Assembly: GCA_025355245.1 (NCBI GenBank)
Contig: JANXZZ010000037.1
Location: 39,338 to 103,337, forward strand
Direction: 5' to 3'
From: Pseudomonadota bacterium
GTDB taxonomy: Bacteria; Pseudomonadota; Gammaproteobacteria; Steroidobacterales; Steroidobacteraceae
Length of the DNA: 64,000 nucleotides
This document shows positions 60,314 to 64,000 of the stretch, piece after piece. Positions within the stretch are counted from its first letter, which is position 1. Every line of letters begins with the position of its first letter. A program made the position numbers and the translations under genes. The notes under the pieces were generated by a model. The model had not been told where the DNA came from, searched no databases, and was given only the letters and a program-made list of their open reading frames with translations.

Positions 60314-61291
60314 TCACGGCGTCATATCGGGGTTGTACCAGTCGACGACGTCGATGAAGTCCGTGACTTCCTGCATGTCGTGGCCGACGAAGCGGATCGT
60401 ATGGGCGTCGAGGCGTTGCACCGTGCGCAGATAACTCAGGATTTCGGCCGGCATGTAGCTCTTGAACGTGAGATCCAGCGTCACCGGATGGGCCAGCGTG
60501 TAGGGGTGCCGCCGTTCCCTGCGCGTGAGTGCCGCGAGCACTCCGTCGAAAATGCGCTCGCACGATGCCGCCGGTGTCAGCGTCTCGGCCGAGTGAAAGC
60601 CGAGGGTCGCCTTGGTCGTGACGGTGTCGATGTCGCCGAGCCGCCCCTTGATCTCCGCGACCGCAGCGTCGTCGCCCGAGGCAAACACGACCGGGACGCC
60701 GAAATCCCCCGCGTACGCCGCGTTAAGCTCGGCCTCGGTGACCGGCGCGCCATTGAGGGCGAGCTTCGTGAAATGCGCGCTCGAGATGGTGTGGGCGCGG
60801 ACTCCCTTCGGATTCGTCGTCGAGGCGTGGTAGCCGATGAAGACCGCGGCGCTGAAACTCTTGTCCAGCCCAGCCATCATTGCCCCGTGCCGAGGCCACG
60901 AGCGCACGATCCTGACGTCGTTCGGGAACAGCTCGATCAGCAGGTTCTCGCCGTTCGCGTGCGAATCGCTGACCACGATTTCCGTGGCGCCGGCCTGCTT
61001 GGCCGCACGCACTGCCGCGAGCGCCTCGTCGGTCATGAAATGGCGAAAGCGCTCGTATTCGAAGCCTGCGGGGTTGAGCTGATCCGCGGTCACGACCCCG
61101 GCGACGCCTTCCATGTCGACCGAGATGTAGACCTTGGTGTTGGCGGCGTGCGCCGCGGCCGGAGTCTCGACCGCGACTGCTGCGGAGCCCAGACCGATCG
61201 CGCCGAGCGCGATCGTGGCGAGGCACAGTAGCTTCTGTCGCGGATTCGATTCACGCACCCAACCAACCCACGTTCTGATTTGCGTAGCCAA
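60314..61291 (-). CDS. dppA: M55 family D-aminopeptidase (DppA-like), exported
   Basis: KVYISVDMEGVAGVVTADQLNP, AAVFIGYHASTTNPKGVRAHTIS, NGAPVTEAELNAAYAG; TTG start preceded by GAGGAG RBS. Confidence 0.88.
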   Translation of the reverse strand: MATQIRTWVGWVRESNPRQKLLCLATIALGAIGLGSAAVAVETPAAAHAANTKVYISVDMEGVAGVVTADQLNPAGFEYERFRHFMTDEALAAVRAAKQAGATEIVVSDSHANGENLLIELFPNDVRIVRSWPRHGAMMAGLDKSFSAAVFIGYHASTTNPKGVRAHTISSAHFTKLALNGAPVTEAELNAAYAGDFGVPVVFASGDDAAVAEIKGRLGDIDTVTTKATLGFHSAETLTPAASCERIFDGVLAALTRRERRHPYTLAHPVTLDLTFKSYMPAEILSYLRTVQRLDAHTIRFVGHDMQEVTDFIDVVDWYNPDMTP

Positions 61292-61689
61292 ATGAATTTC
61301 TCCTCGGAGGGCAGCCGTCTGGGCCGATCGCCAGATCAGGTCGGATCCGCGTGCCTTCTCGGGGCACGGCGCGAGGCGGAAGTGTACGACGCCGAAATCG
61401 GCGCGCGAATTATTCTGATGGGCGCCCGGCACGCGCGACTGGGTGCCCGGCGGGAGGCGTGCAGGTGGGCCACGAGTGCCCCTGGTGCCGGTTGTCTGAG
61501 TTCCGGTGGATGGCACGGTCAATGTCAGAAATCTGTCAGAATATCGCCGTATTTGCTCCATTATTAGGAGGAGCGTGGAAATGGTGGGTGCGCATTCATT
61601 CGGGCTCGCGCCAGGGGCGGCGCGCGCATGCAGGCCCCATCGCCCGGCCCGGGCCACCGAGCGAGGAGGCAACCCGCACCGTAAAGAGG

Positions 61690-62700
61690 ATTCCCGGCTA
61701 CGCCGCCGTCCGCGACGACCCGGGCCCGGAACGGCCACCTCGATTCGACCTCCTGATGCTGATCCTGGTCGGGATCGGCGTCGGTGCGTTCGGGGTCGAC
61801 CTCAACGCGCCCGACACCGTGGCCGACGGCTTTCTCCACGTGCTCGCCGTCCCGGCATGCGTATCGGTCCGTCATCCCCGCGCGGGGCTCATCGCGGCGG
61901 GCACGCGGATGATCCCGATGGCCATCGGATTCGCCGTGTCGCCGTCGGCGTACTCGCCCTGGGAGAGCGCCGTCGACCGCCTGCTCGGTAGCTCCGCGAT
62001 CTGGCTCGCCGCGATTGTCGTCTGGCGAAACGCGCCTCGTGCGCGACCGCGACCGCACGCTGGCGCGATTGCGGGACCTGCACAGCGTCGCCGCGCGTGC
62101 CGCGAGCGCGGAGCGCGTCGAGCTCTCCCGCTGGCTGCACGAAGGACTCGCGCAGGAACTCGCAGCGGTCGGCTGGGGGCTTGATTGCCTGGGCGATGCC
62201 ACGCTCGATCCGCGCGCCGACGCGAGCAAACTGCGGGCGATCGTCACGCGCGAACTCGAGACGGTGCGGGGGACCGCAAGCAGCCTGCGCGACACCGAGA
62301 TCGAGACGGGCGCTTCTCTGGCGTCGATCACGGAGCGCTTCGTTGCTTCGTTCCGCAGCCGCACCGGGCTCGAGATCGCCGTCGGCGGCGCACAAAGCCT
62401 CGTCCTGCGCCGAATGCCCACAAGGCCGTGTGCCTGAAGCTCCTGCGGGAGGCGCTGACCAACGTCGCATGGCACGCGTGCGCGGCGTGCGTGCGAATCG
62501 AATCTCGCGAGACGGCGACCGCATTCCGCGCCTCGATCACCGTCGATCGCTGCGGGCTGAGCGCGAACGCCCGGGCTAAGCCGGATTCCCTCGGGCGGCT
62601 CGGTCTCGCCGCGAGGCTCGAGGCGATCGGCGGATCGTTGACGGTCGCAAACGCCGAACCGCACGGCGTGAAGGTGTCCGCCCGAATCCCGCTGCGCTGA
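61690..62700 (+). pseudogene. Sensor histidine kinase (HisKA_3-type) split by two frameshifts; 5' end uncertain
   Basis: TM region LLMLILVGIGVGAFGVDLNAPDTVADGF, then ERVELSRWLHEGLAQELAAVGWGLDCLG in a second frame, then LKLLREALTNVAWHA...GRLGLAARLEAIGGSLTVAN. Confidence 0.65.
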
Positions 62701-62816
62701 TCGGCCCCCGTCGCGACGGGCGCAGGATGCGACCGGGCACTCCGAAACCTCGAGGAACCCGCCGTCGCGTATTTTCCCAGTAAACTCGCGATTCCGTCCT
62801 CGGGAGTACGGCAACG

Positions 62817-64000
62817 ATGGCGCGGACTCTGAACCCGGCGGACCGGCCGGGACCCTCGCTGCGCTTCTCGCGTCGCGCGATGCTCGGTCAACTGCTTCTC
62901 GCGGCAGGCGCGACGGCGCTTGAGCATGCCGCGGCACGAGCCGCGGAGTCACCGACAGCGGCGGCGGACGATCCGGACCGCCTGACAGAGCTCGGCATGG
63001 AGCTGACGGCGGGGCAGCGCGCGGCGGGCGCTGCGTTTGTCGAGCGCTTTCCGAGCGTCGATGTGCACAGCCATCCGGGTCGCCTGTTCCAACGAAACCT
63101 GCCGTACGAAACGCCGACATCGCGTTTCTTTGGCGCGCCATTCGAAAGCCGCGCGCTCGCCGACCTCAATGCCGGGCGGGTGAGCGCTGCGCTGTTCGCC
63201 GCTGTCGCTGACATGCGCCTCCTCGAACTCACCCCACAAGGCGTCCACGCCGTCGGCGAGTTCGGGCCGGGCGAGGCGCTTGCCGACTACCAGCGACAGA
63301 TCGCCGTCCTCAAGGCGCTGGTGTCGAAGCACGAGGCACTCCCCGGCCTCGCGCCGCGCGACATCCGGCTGGCCGCGCGGCGCCATCGCACGGCCGCGGT
63401 CTTCGCGATCGAGGGCGGCGATTTCATCGAGGATCGCCTCGACCGCGTGCACGAGGCATTTCGCGACGGCGTCCGCGCGATCACGATCGTGCACTACCAC
63501 GTCAACCAGATCGGCGACATCCAGACTGCGGCCCCGGTCCACAACGGACTGACAACGCTCGGCAAATCGATCATCCGCGAGATGAATGCGGCGGGAATCG
63601 TCGTTGACCTCGCCCACGCCACCTTCGAGGTCGCGAGGAGCGTGGTCGAACTCTCCACGAAGCCGGTGATGGTTTCACACACGAATCTCGCGACGCCGAG
63701 CCTGAGCCATCCGCGACTGATTTCACCCGAGCACGCAAAGCTCGTCGCCGCGGCCGGAGGCATCATAGGTTCCGTTCCTTCCGGCATCGGCCAATCGACG
63801 TTCGGCGAGTACGTCGATTCGATCCTGCGACTGGTGGACGCCGTGGGTGTCGATCACGTCGCGATCGGTACCGACATGGACGCGAACTACCGTCCGATCG
63901 TGAAGAGCTACCGGGACTGGAGCCTGATCCCCGCGGCGCTGCTTGCGAAAGGGCTCGACGAGGGCTCGGTCGCGAAGGTGATGGGCGAGAATTTCCTGCG
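62817..64000 (+). CDS. M19 membrane dipeptidase (3' end outside window)
   Basis: Open frame from ATG 62817 to window end; FPSVDVHSHPGRL, AVFAIEGGDFIEDRLDRVHEAFRDGVRAITIVHYHVNQIGD, VMVSHTNLA, HVAIGTDMDAN. Confidence 0.88.
   Translation, partial: MARTLNPADRPGPSLRFSRRAMLGQLLLAAGATALEHAAARAAESPTAAADDPDRLTELGMELTAGQRAAGAAFVERFPSVDVHSHPGRLFQRNLPYETPTSRFFGAPFESRALADLNAGRVSAALFAAVADMRLLELTPQGVHAVGEFGPGEALADYQRQIAVLKALVSKHEALPGLAPRDIRLAARRHRTAAVFAIEGGDFIEDRLDRVHEAFRDGVRAITIVHYHVNQIGDIQTAAPVHNGLTTLGKSIIREMNAAGIVVDLAHATFEVARSVVELSTKPVMVSHTNLATPSLSHPRLISPEHAKLVAAAGGIIGSVPSGIGQSTFGEYVDSILRLVDAVGVDHVAIGTDMDANYRPIVKSYRDWSLIPAALLAKGLDEGSVAKVMGENFL

Noticed and set aside
61523-61545. Short direct repeat TGTCAGAA ATC TGTCAGAA upstream of the M55 gene
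   Set aside because: Only two 8-bp copies, no palindrome; possibly regulatory but not distinguishable from chance

Overview
High-GC (roughly 65%) proteobacterial chromosomal window, densely coding. I see no rRNA, tRNA, CRISPR array or intact transposase. Left to right: (1) MarR fragment, secreted cupin, PLP decarboxylase, M48 protease, orphan ModA, catalase, folE. (2) A cobalamin riboswitch ahead of a BtuB-like receptor, then two Ni/Co transporters, a TPR protein, a truncated HupE/UreJ-like protein and DUF4331. (3) A small accessory patch: AbrB/Doc toxin-antitoxin module next to a truncated VOC gene and a YCII/DGPF gene, plus a 1510-aa SF1 helicase-nuclease. (4) A roughly 9.5 kb neighbourhood (23.9-33.5 kb) with two exported caspase-like proteases in divergent operons, a CHASE2 membrane protein, several exported proteins of unknown function and a DUF900 hydrolase. 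(5) Peptide/amino-acid and redox genes: M20, M19, GST, VOC, GMC oxidoreductase, a proline-racemase homologue with a Ser/Thr site, BCAT, a LuxR-HTH/VOC fusion, MFS and a methyltransferase. (6) A V4R-histidine kinase-receiver gene broken by two frameshifts, and a SPOR-like Pro/Ala-rich protein with 102-bp repeats. (7) A peptidase-rich catabolic cluster (54-64 kb) with a GntR/FCD regulator, in which the M24 and M20 paralogues have lost canonical metal ligands. The best candidates for undescribed biology are the exported caspase/CHASE2 neighbourhood and the 54-64 kb cluster. Several genes carry frameshifts, so assembly error has to be excluded. All family calls come from reading the sequence by eye; no database search was run.
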